The notes below the pieces were generated by a model. That model was not told the DNA's origin. It made no database searches and saw only the letters and a program-made list of their open reading frames with translations. A stretch of DNA of 5,937 nucleotides, taken from NCBI GenBank assembly GCA_015494185.1, contig WGBT01000300.1:1-5937 (forward strand), read 5' to 3'. The stretch is from Hyphomicrobiales bacterium (GTDB lineage: Bacteria; Pseudomonadota; Alphaproteobacteria; Rhizobiales; S144-35). Shown here one piece after another: positions 1-5,839 of the stretch; position 1 is the stretch's first letter; each line of letters starts with the position of its first letter. The position numbers were made by a program, and so were the translations under genes.

Positions 1-1
1 A

Positions 2-883
2 TTGACGGCCAAAGCGGCGGTTTTGGAGGCCAAATTGAGCAAGGGAAAAATCGCGCTGCAAGTTTCTGCCGCAGATTTTTTCGATGGCAAGTTGCAGCTT
101 GCCGCAGAGTTGACACGGCGCGGGCAGCAGGTCGAGCTGGCCGGCAGGTTGCGTCTCGATGAGGCGCGGTTGGAAGCGCTGCCGGGGGGTGGTTTGATCC
201 CTGGCAGTGCCGAAACCCGCCCCCTTGCGACAGGAAACTTTGCCCTCAACGCCGATTTTGCAGCAACTGGCGTGTCGCCTAATGGGCTGGCTGCGGAATT
301 GAACGGGGCGGGCCGGTTGGTGTTGTCACCAGGGGCGATACACCGATTTTCAACGGCTGCGGCGCGCACCGCTTTGCAGGATATCAATTCTGGCAAGGCT
401 CAACCAACGGAGTTTGGCGGCCGTTTCCGGGCACGATTGCACTCTGAAGATCTGATTTTTGCGCGCCGGCAAATCCCATTTACAATTTCCGGCGGGGTGA
501 TCCGTTTTGATCCCATAACGCTTCGTGATGAGACCGGACGGGTTACCATCACCAGCTATATTTCCTTGCCAACATTATATTTAGACAGCGAATGGCGTTT
601 GCAAACCGGCGCCTCGCCAGCAGCTCCTTCCGCACAGGCCTTGCCGCCGGTGAAGATTGTTTTTGCCGGTCCTTTGGCTGATTTTGGCAGGATCGAGCCG
701 GTGGTGGACACCCGGCCGCTTGAACGTTTCCTTCAGGTGGTCAAGCTCAAAAAAGATGTGGAGAAATTGGAGCAACTCGAACAGCAAATCGAGCAGCTCA
801 AAGAACAGAAAAAACAGTTGCGGGAGGAGGCGGAGCAAAGGGCGCTGCAAAACTGGTCAACGGAAGTCTCGCCCGCACCATAA
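2..883 (+). CDS. AsmA-family envelope protein, C-terminal part (5' end outside window)
   Basis: This frame is open from the first bases of the window to a TAA at 881-883, so the true start lies upstream; the TTG at base 2 is probably internal. The 293 visible residues are rich in alternating beta-strand pattern. They match, from memory, the C-terminal region of alphaproteobacterial AsmA-like proteins: a GxGRLxLSPGAI segment (residues 102-112), a hydrophobic TISGGVIRFDP strand (161-171), and the tail KIVFAGPLADFGRIEPVVDTRPLE split across residues 218-241. The end (about 247-282) is a charged heptad-like coiled coil rich in E, Q, L and K. AsmA-family proteins are usually anchored in the inner membrane, face the periplasm, and are linked to outer-membrane assembly or lipid transport. 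The anchor is not in view. Family membership is fairly secure; the specific role is unknown. Confidence 0.8.
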   Translation: MTAKAAVLEAKLSKGKIALQVSAADFFDGKLQLAAELTRRGQQVELAGRLRLDEARLEALPGGGLIPGSAETRPLATGNFALNADFAATGVSPNGLAAELNGAGRLVLSPGAIHRFSTAAARTALQDINSGKAQPTEFGGRFRARLHSEDLIFARRQIPFTISGGVIRFDPITLRDETGRVTITSYISLPTLYLDSEWRLQTGASPAAPSAQALPPVKIVFAGPLADFGRIEPVVDTRPLERFLQVVKLKKDVEKLEQLEQQIEQLKEQKKQLREEAEQRALQNWSTEVSPAP

Positions 884-999
884 GAGCTGCTTTCATTGTC
901 ATAACGGCCCGCTACTCTACATCGATCCGTGGCCTTTGATCGTCGCCTTTCGCCGTTATTGGGGGTGGGCTTGAGAATCGGCCGTCCAATGCCCGGGCG
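884..999. other. Convergent intergenic gap with 8-bp inverted repeat
   Basis: This gap separates the ends of two converging genes. It holds a perfect 8-bp inverted repeat, ATAACGGC at 901-908 and GCCGTTAT at 952-959, with a 43-base spacer, and the palindrome GCCCGGGC at 991-998. Neither is followed by a T-run on either strand, so I do not call an intrinsic terminator. Termination here may be Rho-dependent or rely on structure alone. Confidence 0.35.
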
Positions 1000-2802
1000 T
1001 CATGCGGGAACCGATGCAAAATAAGTCTCAACTTTATCGATCAAGCGGCGTTCGGCGTCAGAGGGCTCATTATCCGCAATGGCGATGGTGTGCAGCATTT
1101 TGACAATCAGCTCCCGGCCATCAGGTGTAGTCACATCTGCCAAAAAGCGAATAGCCTCCATGGGGTCGGGAATTTGATCGGGATGATAGCAATATTCGCG
1201 AAAATCGACCGGCTGGAAATTCGGCAGGAACTGTTGACAAATCCCTTCGGCAACCGTGATTTCCTGATCATCGATATAACCATCTGCGGTGACCAGAGCC
1301 GATGTCAGCGCATAAATCGCGTTGAGAACCGCCTGATCGAATTTCTGTTCTTCGGTGAAAGCGTCTTCTTGAGGCAGTTCGACAATTCCCATTCCCACCA
1401 TCATGCGGTGTTCGAGGACAGTGAGCTCTTCCTCAAGCCGTTGCGCATCGTCAAAGATCATAATCGCGTTTTCCGCCGGCAGCCTTAGATCCGCCAAGGT
1501 GAAGTCGGGCTCTTCGCCGGTCAAGGCGAGCAGCCTTGCGCGAATCGTGGGGTGTGTGTCGGTGGGGTGGGGAATTTCCACCTCGAGCAGCTCGGAAATG
1601 CCAATCCCAACCTGATCGTGATCAATATCGTATTGCACCGTATTGGCAAAGGCCATGGATAGATTACGGGTTACCAATCCCTGATTGAGACGGTCAATAT
1701 TGGATTGCTGGATGACCTCCCAAAGCTGCCCAAACATTGCCACCTTGATCAGGGCTGTGCCAAGGGCGGAGGCTGAAGAAACCTGCATCGCGGCCTGATC
1801 CGCTTCCAATTCCCGCTGGCGGCTGATGGCGGCTTCCTTGCGGGAAAAGATGCTATACATGAGTTTCAAAATGGCCACCACGGGCATGGCCATGAAATGG
1901 GCTGAGGTTTCCTCGCCGTCACTCATGGCATAGATCGTCGATCCAATTCCTGCATAAACAGGGGCAAATTTCAGTGAATAGGCGGTGTCTTGACCACGAA
2001 AATGCCCCAGCTCGTGACCCAGCACCGCGGTGAATTCCTGTAAGGATAACAACCGGCACAGGGGGAGTGAAAGAAACAGGGTTTCCCCGCGAAGCGCCTC
2101 TTTTTGTTCGGGCAGCCGGACATCGGCGCTGGTCACGAAAAAAGTGGGATCAAGACCCGCCACGATATGATCTGGTGGCCGCGCGCCAAGCCGGGCGGCG
2201 AGCATTTGCACTACCCGATGGATCTTTGGAAATTGCTCCGGTGTGAGAACCCGGCCAACCACGTGCGTTTCAGCCTTTTGACGGAGCCAGAACGCATTTT
2301 TGATCAACACGGCAAAAACAAATAGGGTGCCAAGCCCAATCAGGATTGGGAACAGCAAATGATACTGGTCGGTCAAATAGCGTTCCCATACAAAGGTGGC
2401 ATAAGCCACAATGGCCCCTTGTAGAAGGCTCAGAGCAGCCAATAACAGCAGCGATATGCGCATCAAGGGGGGAAACACGAGGGCCATGCGCTGACGGCTC
2501 TGACCACTATACAAACCCGCCAGCCAGAATAAACCAGGGGGCAGAAAGCTTCCCAATGCAACGATGAGACTCCAGAATTTCAGCCGTTCAGTGTCATCGA
2601 AATCTTTGCAAAAGAAGGGGCGGACATAAAGCGGATTGTCTTTCGGCGCAGGCTGGGTGCAGGTGATCCGTAAAACATCAACAGGCTTGTAACTGTTTTT
2701 GTTGAGGGTTTTGTTGAACCCGTGCTGAATGGCCATTCCCGTGCCATAGCCAATGATCGGTATGGCAAGAAGAATGGCCAATAATTTTAGCAATTTAAGC
2801 AT
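1000..2802 (-). CDS. Membrane-bound M48-family zinc metalloprotease with C-terminal TerB-like domain
   Basis: This 600-residue protein has three parts. Residues 3-25, 74-98, 108-138 and 148-172 are strongly hydrophobic and probably span the membrane. The loop SGQSRQRM (99-106) and RQKAETH (174-180) fit a positive-inside topology that puts the catalytic part in the cytoplasm. The protease part has the zinc motif HELGH (263-267; His263, Glu264, His267) and SRQRELEAD (327-335), where Glu331 is the expected third zinc ligand, as in HtpX-type M48 peptidases. The C-terminus (about 485-600) has two acidic motifs, ADGYIDDQE (506-514) and ADNEPSDAE (577-585), typical of TerB-like helical domains. The protein probably cleaves membrane or misfolded proteins. 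It is longer than HtpX (about 290 residues) because of the extra helices and tail. Cys48 and Cys65 lie in the predicted periplasmic loop. The ATG at 2802 has only a weak GAGCGA-like site upstream. The gene stands alone, behind the terminator of msrA. Confidence 0.88.
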   Translation of the reverse strand: MLKLLKLLAILLAIPIIGYGTGMAIQHGFNKTLNKNSYKPVDVLRITCTQPAPKDNPLYVRPFFCKDFDDTERLKFWSLIVALGSFLPPGLFWLAGLYSGQSRQRMALVFPPLMRISLLLLAALSLLQGAIVAYATFVWERYLTDQYHLLFPILIGLGTLFVFAVLIKNAFWLRQKAETHVVGRVLTPEQFPKIHRVVQMLAARLGARPPDHIVAGLDPTFFVTSADVRLPEQKEALRGETLFLSLPLCRLLSLQEFTAVLGHELGHFRGQDTAYSLKFAPVYAGIGSTIYAMSDGEETSAHFMAMPVVAILKLMYSIFSRKEAAISRQRELEADQAAMQVSSASALGTALIKVAMFGQLWEVIQQSNIDRLNQGLVTRNLSMAFANTVQYDIDHDQVGIGISELLEVEIPHPTDTHPTIRARLLALTGEEPDFTLADLRLPAENAIMIFDDAQRLEEELTVLEHRMMVGMGIVELPQEDAFTEEQKFDQAVLNAIYALTSALVTADGYIDDQEITVAEGICQQFLPNFQPVDFREYCYHPDQIPDPMEAIRFLADVTTPDGRELIVKMLHTIAIADNEPSDAERRLIDKVETYFASVPA

Positions 2803-2868
2803 AGAAAATTCGCTCGGGATTCAAAACATCCAAAATATGGCAGATCAACAGGTGCCGCATACTCCTAT

Positions 2869-2894
2869 AAAAAGAAAACAAGATAAATTCTTGT
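2869..2894 (-). terminator. Weak intrinsic terminator after msrA
   Basis: Read leftward, ACAAGA (2894-2889), a five-base loop and TCTTGT (2883-2878) form a 6-bp stem that wobble pairs can extend by about three pairs. The T-rich tract TTTTCTTTTT (2878-2869) starts at the last stem base. It sits 18 bases beyond the msrA stop and before the next leftward gene. The stem is AT-rich, so termination may be partial and allow read-through into the M48 gene. Confidence 0.5.
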
Positions 2895-2912
2895 CTCAGC
2901 CTATGCTTTCAT

Positions 2913-3560
2913 TTATGGAACTGCTGTTTGAGGGCAGGGCACCCCGGTGCCTCCAAGCCCGCAATAACCGTTTGGATTTTTCGCCAAATATTGCTGATGG
3001 TAAGCCTCTGCAAAGTAAAATACTGGAGCAGGTTTGATCTCCGTGGTGATCGGTGGATAGCCTTGGGCCGAAAGAACAGCGTCATAGGCTGCCCGAGTTT
3101 GCTTCGCGGCGCGCATTTGCTCAGCATCGAAGGTGTAAATGCCGGAACGGTATTGGGTTCCAATATCATTGCCCTGGCGCATGCCCTGGGTTGGATCATG
3201 GGCTTCAAAAAAGGTCTTAAGAAGGCTATTGTAGCTCAATTTTTCCGGATCGAAGACCACGAATACCACTTCGTTATGGCCGGTACGGCCGGAACAGACC
3301 TCCTCATAGGTTGGATTGGGGGTAAAACCGCCAGCATAGCCCACGGCGGTGATATAAACTCCCTCAAGCTGCCAGAAAACCCGCTCAGCCCCCCAGAAAC
3401 AGCCCAAACCAAACAATGCCTTTTGCATGTTATCAGGATAAGGCCCTTTTAAAGGCCGCCCAAAGACGAAATGGGTTGCAGCCGTTGCGATCGGTGTGCT
3501 GCGCCCTTTCAGGGCACTTTCTTTGGAGGGCATTTCGATCGTCTTGCGATATGGCAACAT
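2913..3560 (-). CDS. msrA: Peptide methionine sulfoxide reductase A
   Basis: MsrA reduces the S-epimer of methionine sulfoxide, free or in proteins, back to methionine, using thioredoxin as electron donor; it repairs oxidative damage, usually in the cytoplasm. The 215-residue protein carries the catalytic motif GCFWG (53-57) with nucleophile Cys54, then YAGG (75-78), the GRTGHNEVV segment (91-99), YRSGIY (137-142), and YHQQYL (187-192). Two C-terminal cysteines, Cys200 and Cys209, are placed as the resolving cysteines of three-cysteine MsrA enzymes such as that of E. coli. About 45 residues precede the core, including HFVFGRPLKGPYP (30-42). No convincing signal peptide is seen. The ATG at 3560 lies two bases after the stop of the upstream membrane-protein gene and has no good ribosome site, so translation probably depends on coupling. 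Met10 is an alternative start, also with a poor site. MsrB is not in the window. Confidence 0.96.
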   Translation of the reverse strand: MLPYRKTIEMPSKESALKGRSTPIATAATHFVFGRPLKGPYPDNMQKALFGLGCFWGAERVFWQLEGVYITAVGYAGGFTPNPTYEEVCSGRTGHNEVVFVVFDPEKLSYNSLLKTFFEAHDPTQGMRQGNDIGTQYRSGIYTFDAEQMRAAKQTRAAYDAVLSAQGYPPITTEIKPAPVFYFAEAYHQQYLAKNPNGYCGLGGTGVPCPQTAVP

Positions 3561-3562
3561 GG

Positions 3563-3877
3563 CTAATTCGCGTATAAATTGATTTTATAACGTTTACGCC
3601 CGATCCAATAGAACAAAATGCCAAGCCCACCCAAGATCACCCAGCTTGGCCACAACAGAAGTGTTGCAATAATCGGATCCCAAAGCAGCGGATGAATCTG
3701 ATCCTCAACCGCTTTTTTAGCAGCGCGCAGGCTGTCACGGTTAAACAACAACCATTGTTCGCCAAATGGTGTGACACAAAGTTGACCTTTGGACAGTGTC
3801 TTGGTGCCGTCGATAACGAGTGTGACCGTGGCAAACAGGAGCAAAATGATGCCAAGCGTTCGCAAAATCAGTTTCAT
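3563..3877 (-). CDS. Small two-helix inner-membrane protein, conserved hypothetical
   Basis: This protein of 104 residues has a first hydrophobic helix at about 4-22, a connecting stretch of about 45 residues, a second helix at about 69-93 and a basic tail (RKRYK, 94-98). The linker contains DGTKTL (23-28), TPFGEQW (36-42) and HPLLWDP (62-68). From memory these resemble a conserved, uncharacterised small membrane protein family of alphaproteobacteria; I cannot name a function. The ATG at 3877 is well supported by AGGTGGGG just upstream on the leftward strand, a better ribosome site than that of msrA. The stop (TAG, 3565-3563) is two bases from the msrA start, so the two genes are surely co-transcribed. 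A link to oxidative stress is possible from that context but is not shown by the protein itself. Confidence 0.85.
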   Translation of the reverse strand: MKLILRTLGIILLLFATVTLVIDGTKTLSKGQLCVTPFGEQWLLFNRDSLRAAKKAVEDQIHPLLWDPIIATLLLWPSWVILGGLGILFYWIGRKRYKINLYAN

Positions 3878-3926
3878 TTACCCCACCTTTGGTTACCCCA
3901 AGTTTAAAAGCTTGTGCATTTGGCTT

Positions 3927-3942
3927 CACTATACAAATAGTG
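3927..3942. promoter_or_regulatory. Perfect 6-bp dyad upstream of the membrane-protein/msrA operon
   Basis: CACTAT (3927-3932), a four-base spacer ACAA, and ATAGTG (3937-3942) form a perfect inverted repeat 50 bases upstream of the start codon at 3877. Its position and symmetry suit a regulator binding site. It also directly abuts the large palindrome, so it could be a satellite of that element. No convincing -35/-10 pair was found around it. Confidence 0.3.
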
Positions 3943-3944
3943 TC

Positions 3945-4090
3945 AGACCAGCCCTTCCATTCCATGATGAGACACTGGCATTTTCCCAAACTTTGTCAAG
4001 GGTGCAACCGCTTCGCGGCCACCGAAGGTGGCCCTTGACAAAGTTTGGGAAAATGCAAAATCGCTCACCATGGAATGGAAGGACAGGTCT
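3945..4090. repeat. 146-bp palindromic element with two hairpins at the tip
   Basis: The central stem is a perfect 25-bp inverted repeat, 3978-4002 against 4032-4056. After an unpaired stretch on each side (3972-3977; 4057-4063) pairing resumes: 3968-3971 with 4064-4067, 3953-3966 with 4069-4082 (14 bp perfect), and AGACC (3945-3949) with GGTCT (4086-4090). The 29-base tip holds two adjacent mini-hairpins, CCGC-TTC-GCGG (4008-4018) and CCACC-GAA-GGTGG (4019-4031), so one folded strand would be T- or cloverleaf-shaped. No flanking target duplication is visible. It resembles intergenic palindromic repeats or miniature mobile elements. Because it is palindromic, both strands give similar short reading frames, which I do not regard as genes. 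Copy number in the genome is unknown from this window. Confidence 0.85.
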
Positions 4091-4335
4091 TGGGCCGGTG
4101 TAATACCGGGGGGCTTTACCATTGACCGCATTCATCCTTTTTGTATCTCTTTGATTTTTCTCGTAAATTGAACGGGATACGCATGAAGGCCAAGGGGCGT
4201 TCGTATCAAAGTGTCCGGGGGGATGAGTAGACCTGGCATTACCCCTCAGATCACATGTTGATTTTGTACAATTGAGCTCACCTTCAACAGGTGTGTCCAT
4301 CGTTTAGGAGATGTTTCTCCTGCTCTCTCTTTCCG
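4091..4335. other. Intergenic region without a recognised gene
   Basis: These 245 bp lie between the palindromic element and the stop of the small ParA-linked gene, and I find no credible coding region. Small symmetries are present: CCGGT-n5-ACCGG (4095-4109), GATACG (4176-4181) with CGTATC (4202-4207), and CACCT-n5-AGGTG (4279-4293). CCGGGGGG occurs twice, at 4106-4113 and 4215-4222. It serves as the downstream region of the leftward ParA operon. A small RNA or decayed sequence is possible, but nothing identifies one. Confidence 0.4.
4306..4321 (-). other. Stem-loop just after the ParA-linked operon
   Basis: AGGAGA (4306-4311), loop TGTT, TCTCCT (4316-4321) form a 6-bp perfect stem, 14 bases beyond the stop of the leftward gene ending at 4336. 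No T-run follows on the leftward strand, so it is not a standard intrinsic terminator. It could stabilise the 3' end of the transcript or help terminate it. Confidence 0.35.
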
Positions 4336-4794
4336 TCAGCTTGCGGCGGCCCGGTCGCGTTCGATACGTTGTGAGGCGGCCTCGATGATCGCTTGACGCA
4401 GATCGGCAAGCGTGCCGGAGCGTTTGATTCGCGCCTCAACGTCTAGATTGTGGACGCGAATGATCGCCAACAGCTCTTTCTTGGTACGTCGTTTGCCAAG
4501 CTCAAATTTCAAGGCCGTTTCCCCTTTGTTGCGGATGATGACAACCGGATTGACTTCGGTTGGATCAAAACTGGCCGCACGTTTTTTGGCTTTGCGCGGT
4601 GTTTCGATATTGACCACACTGCCTTTGGGCAGGGCGCGCAACAGTTTTTTGGCAAAGGCCGGGCGCGCACGGGCTTCCTCGAGCACAACATTGAATAGCC
4701 CTTCCAGAATGGAAGCGGCATCCTGGGGAGGCTCTAAGTCTTTGGCTGGGGCTTTGACTTTTTCTGGTGATTTTGCCGGCGGTTTGGCGGCCAT
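4336..4794 (-). CDS. Small basic protein paired with ParA-like ATPase, function unknown
   Basis: I do not recognise a named family for this 152-residue protein. Residues 1-24 are a Lys/Pro/Ala-rich, probably disordered tail. Residues 26-55 look like amphipathic helices (ILEGLFNVVLEEARARPAFA). A very basic patch follows (PRKAKKR, 66-72), then FDPTEVNPVVIIRNKGE (76-92) and a basic KRRTKKELLAIIRVHNLD stretch (101-118). The C-terminal half reads like the helix-turn-helix-like fold of SAP or Rho-N domains and weakly recalls alphaproteobacterial hypothetical proteins with a similar FDP...GExAL...L pattern; this is from memory. There is no membrane segment or enzyme motif. The start ATG shares one base with the stop of the ATPase gene (TGATG), with GGAG eight bases upstream, so translation is probably coupled. 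A nucleic-acid-binding partner of the ATPase is my inference, not shown. Confidence 0.78.
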   Translation of the reverse strand: MAAKPPAKSPEKVKAPAKDLEPPQDAASILEGLFNVVLEEARARPAFAKKLLRALPKGSVVNIETPRKAKKRAASFDPTEVNPVVIIRNKGETALKFELGKRRTKKELLAIIRVHNLDVEARIKRSGTLADLRQAIIEAASQRIERDRAAAS

Positions 4795-5669
4795 CAGACA
4801 AGCTCCGTCATTTTGTCAAGTACGGCTTCCCCAAGCAGCTTGATCTCTTCGGCATTCTCAGAACCATATTTGCTGGCGAATGTGCGCCGTGTCGAGGACC
4901 AATAGGCGGCGCGCGCGATTTGGACCGAATCGCTGATCTTGACGGGCAGGACGGGGTGATGATTCTTGATCAAATCCAGCCGGGCGCGCTGTTCTTCCAG
5001 GTTGCGGAATTTGGTCGGCAACGCATAGTAGCTGCGCCGGCGTCCATCACGGTTATTGACGGGAGAGGTCAGAAATTGTGAAATCCGATCCAGCCCATAT
5101 TTAGCGACATAATCCAGTGTGACCGGCGTGATTACGATATTGGCGAGCAAAATGGCCGCTTCGGCAAAATAGGAAATACCTGGCGGGCAGTCGATGATGA
5201 CGAAATCGAAGCGGTCTCCCAGTTCCTCGATGCCGTTTTGCATCATGCTCACGACGTGATCGCGCACACCGTTCAAATCCTGACCTTGCAGAACCAGCCG
5301 GCGGATATATTCACGCTCGGTTTGAGGAAGATCGGGATGAGAGGGAACAACAGCCAGATCCGGCGTCCTGTCGGTGCCGCTGATAACCAGATCGGAAGCG
5401 TTTTCGACCATGAAACTGGTCAGTGGCTCCCGCTTGTTATAGATGAAGGGCCAAAAGAAATAGTCGTTGAGCGTGCGCTTTTCGTTGCGCGCTTTTTCCC
5501 AGGCATTTTCACCGGTCAACATCAGTGTGGCGTTGGTCTGTGGATCGCAATCGATCAGCAGCACCTTAAAGTCGTTATTAACCGTGAGAGTTTCTGCCAA
5601 TGTCACCGAAGTGGTGGTTTTGCCGACGCCGCCTTTCATATTGGCGACGGTAATGATCTTTGGGCTCAT
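4794..5669 (-). CDS. ParA/MinD-family ATPase
   Basis: This 291-residue P-loop ATPase has the deviant Walker A motif KGGVGKTT (12-19, signature Lys12), the A' motif LLIDCDPQTNAT (37-48) and Walker B FVIIDCPPG (156-164). These place it in the ParA/Soj branch, whose members dimerise on ATP and bind DNA nonspecifically to position DNA or protein cargo. No N-terminal helix-turn-helix domain precedes the P-loop, unlike the larger plasmid ParA type. The segment of about 108 residues between A' and B, with an aromatic FFWPFIY stretch (71-77), is long for a Soj-type protein. I chose the ATG at 5669 because GGGGAA lies just upstream; a TTG or ATG 13 residues further out has no ribosome site. No ParB gene follows. 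Instead a small basic protein overlaps by one base. Plasmid, chromosomal-island or protein-positioning roles are all open. Confidence 0.92.
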   Translation of the reverse strand: MSPKIITVANMKGGVGKTTTSVTLAETLTVNNDFKVLLIDCDPQTNATLMLTGENAWEKARNEKRTLNDYFFWPFIYNKREPLTSFMVENASDLVISGTDRTPDLAVVPSHPDLPQTEREYIRRLVLQGQDLNGVRDHVVSMMQNGIEELGDRFDFVIIDCPPGISYFAEAAILLANIVITPVTLDYVAKYGLDRISQFLTSPVNNRDGRRRSYYALPTKFRNLEEQRARLDLIKNHHPVLPVKISDSVQIARAAYWSSTRRTFASKYGSENAEEIKLLGEAVLDKMTELV

Positions 5670-5768
5670 CGGTTCCCCGTCATCTTTCGCGTTGAATATG
5701 ACCATCAAGCAAGCAGGTTTCGCGTTTATCGACTAAGGCTGATGCCTCAAGCCTCTATGATTTTGGCG

Positions 5769-5788
5769 AATCCGAACCGGTTGCTATT
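5769..5788. promoter_or_regulatory. Symmetric operator-like site between divergent genes
   Basis: The palindrome AACCGGTT (5775-5782) is flanked symmetrically by AAT (5769-5771) and ATT (5786-5788), giving AAT-n3-AACCGGTT-n3-ATT. It lies in the 170-bp gap between the starts of the leftward ATPase gene and the rightward partial gene, and overlaps a candidate -35 box. That position suits a repressor site or a partition-type site. A single copy of a short palindrome is weak evidence by itself. Confidence 0.35.
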
Positions 5789-5809
5789 GCGATTGTCGAT
5801 TTTTAACAT
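5781..5809 (+). promoter_or_regulatory. Candidate sigma70-type promoter for the rightward partial gene
   Basis: TTGCTA (5781-5786) and TAACAT (5804-5809) each match four of six positions of the -35 and -10 consensus and are separated by 17 bases. Transcription would start about 5816, roughly 24 bases before the ATG at 5840. The -35 box overlaps the symmetric site at 5769-5788. Confidence 0.3.
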
Positions 5810-5839
5810 GGCTGTGGCGTTCAGGAAAGCGGGAATGCG

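Noticed and set aside
1000..1350. A tellurite-resistance function suggested by the TerB-like tail
   Set aside because: TerB-like domains occur in many unrelated fusions and no other ter gene is present, so resistance cannot be inferred.
1090..1488. A 132-codon rightward open frame opposite the M48 gene
   Set aside because: It lies fully within the TerB-like part of a well-supported gene on the other strand and shows no start signals or recognisable motifs.
4035..4040. A perfect TTGACA in the right arm of the palindrome (mirrored at 3994-3999 on the other strand), suggesting outward-facing promoters
   Set aside because: No acceptable -10 sequence lies 16-18 bases downstream on either side.
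3945..4090. The palindrome as an intrinsic terminator
   Set aside because: It is far longer than a terminator stem, sits about 250 bp beyond the leftward operon, and lacks a T-run after the stem on either strand.
3929..4300. Open frames on both strands across the palindromic element, up to about 120 codons
   Set aside because: The two strands give near-identical peptide stretches because the DNA is palindromic; no ribosome sites or family resemblance support a protein.
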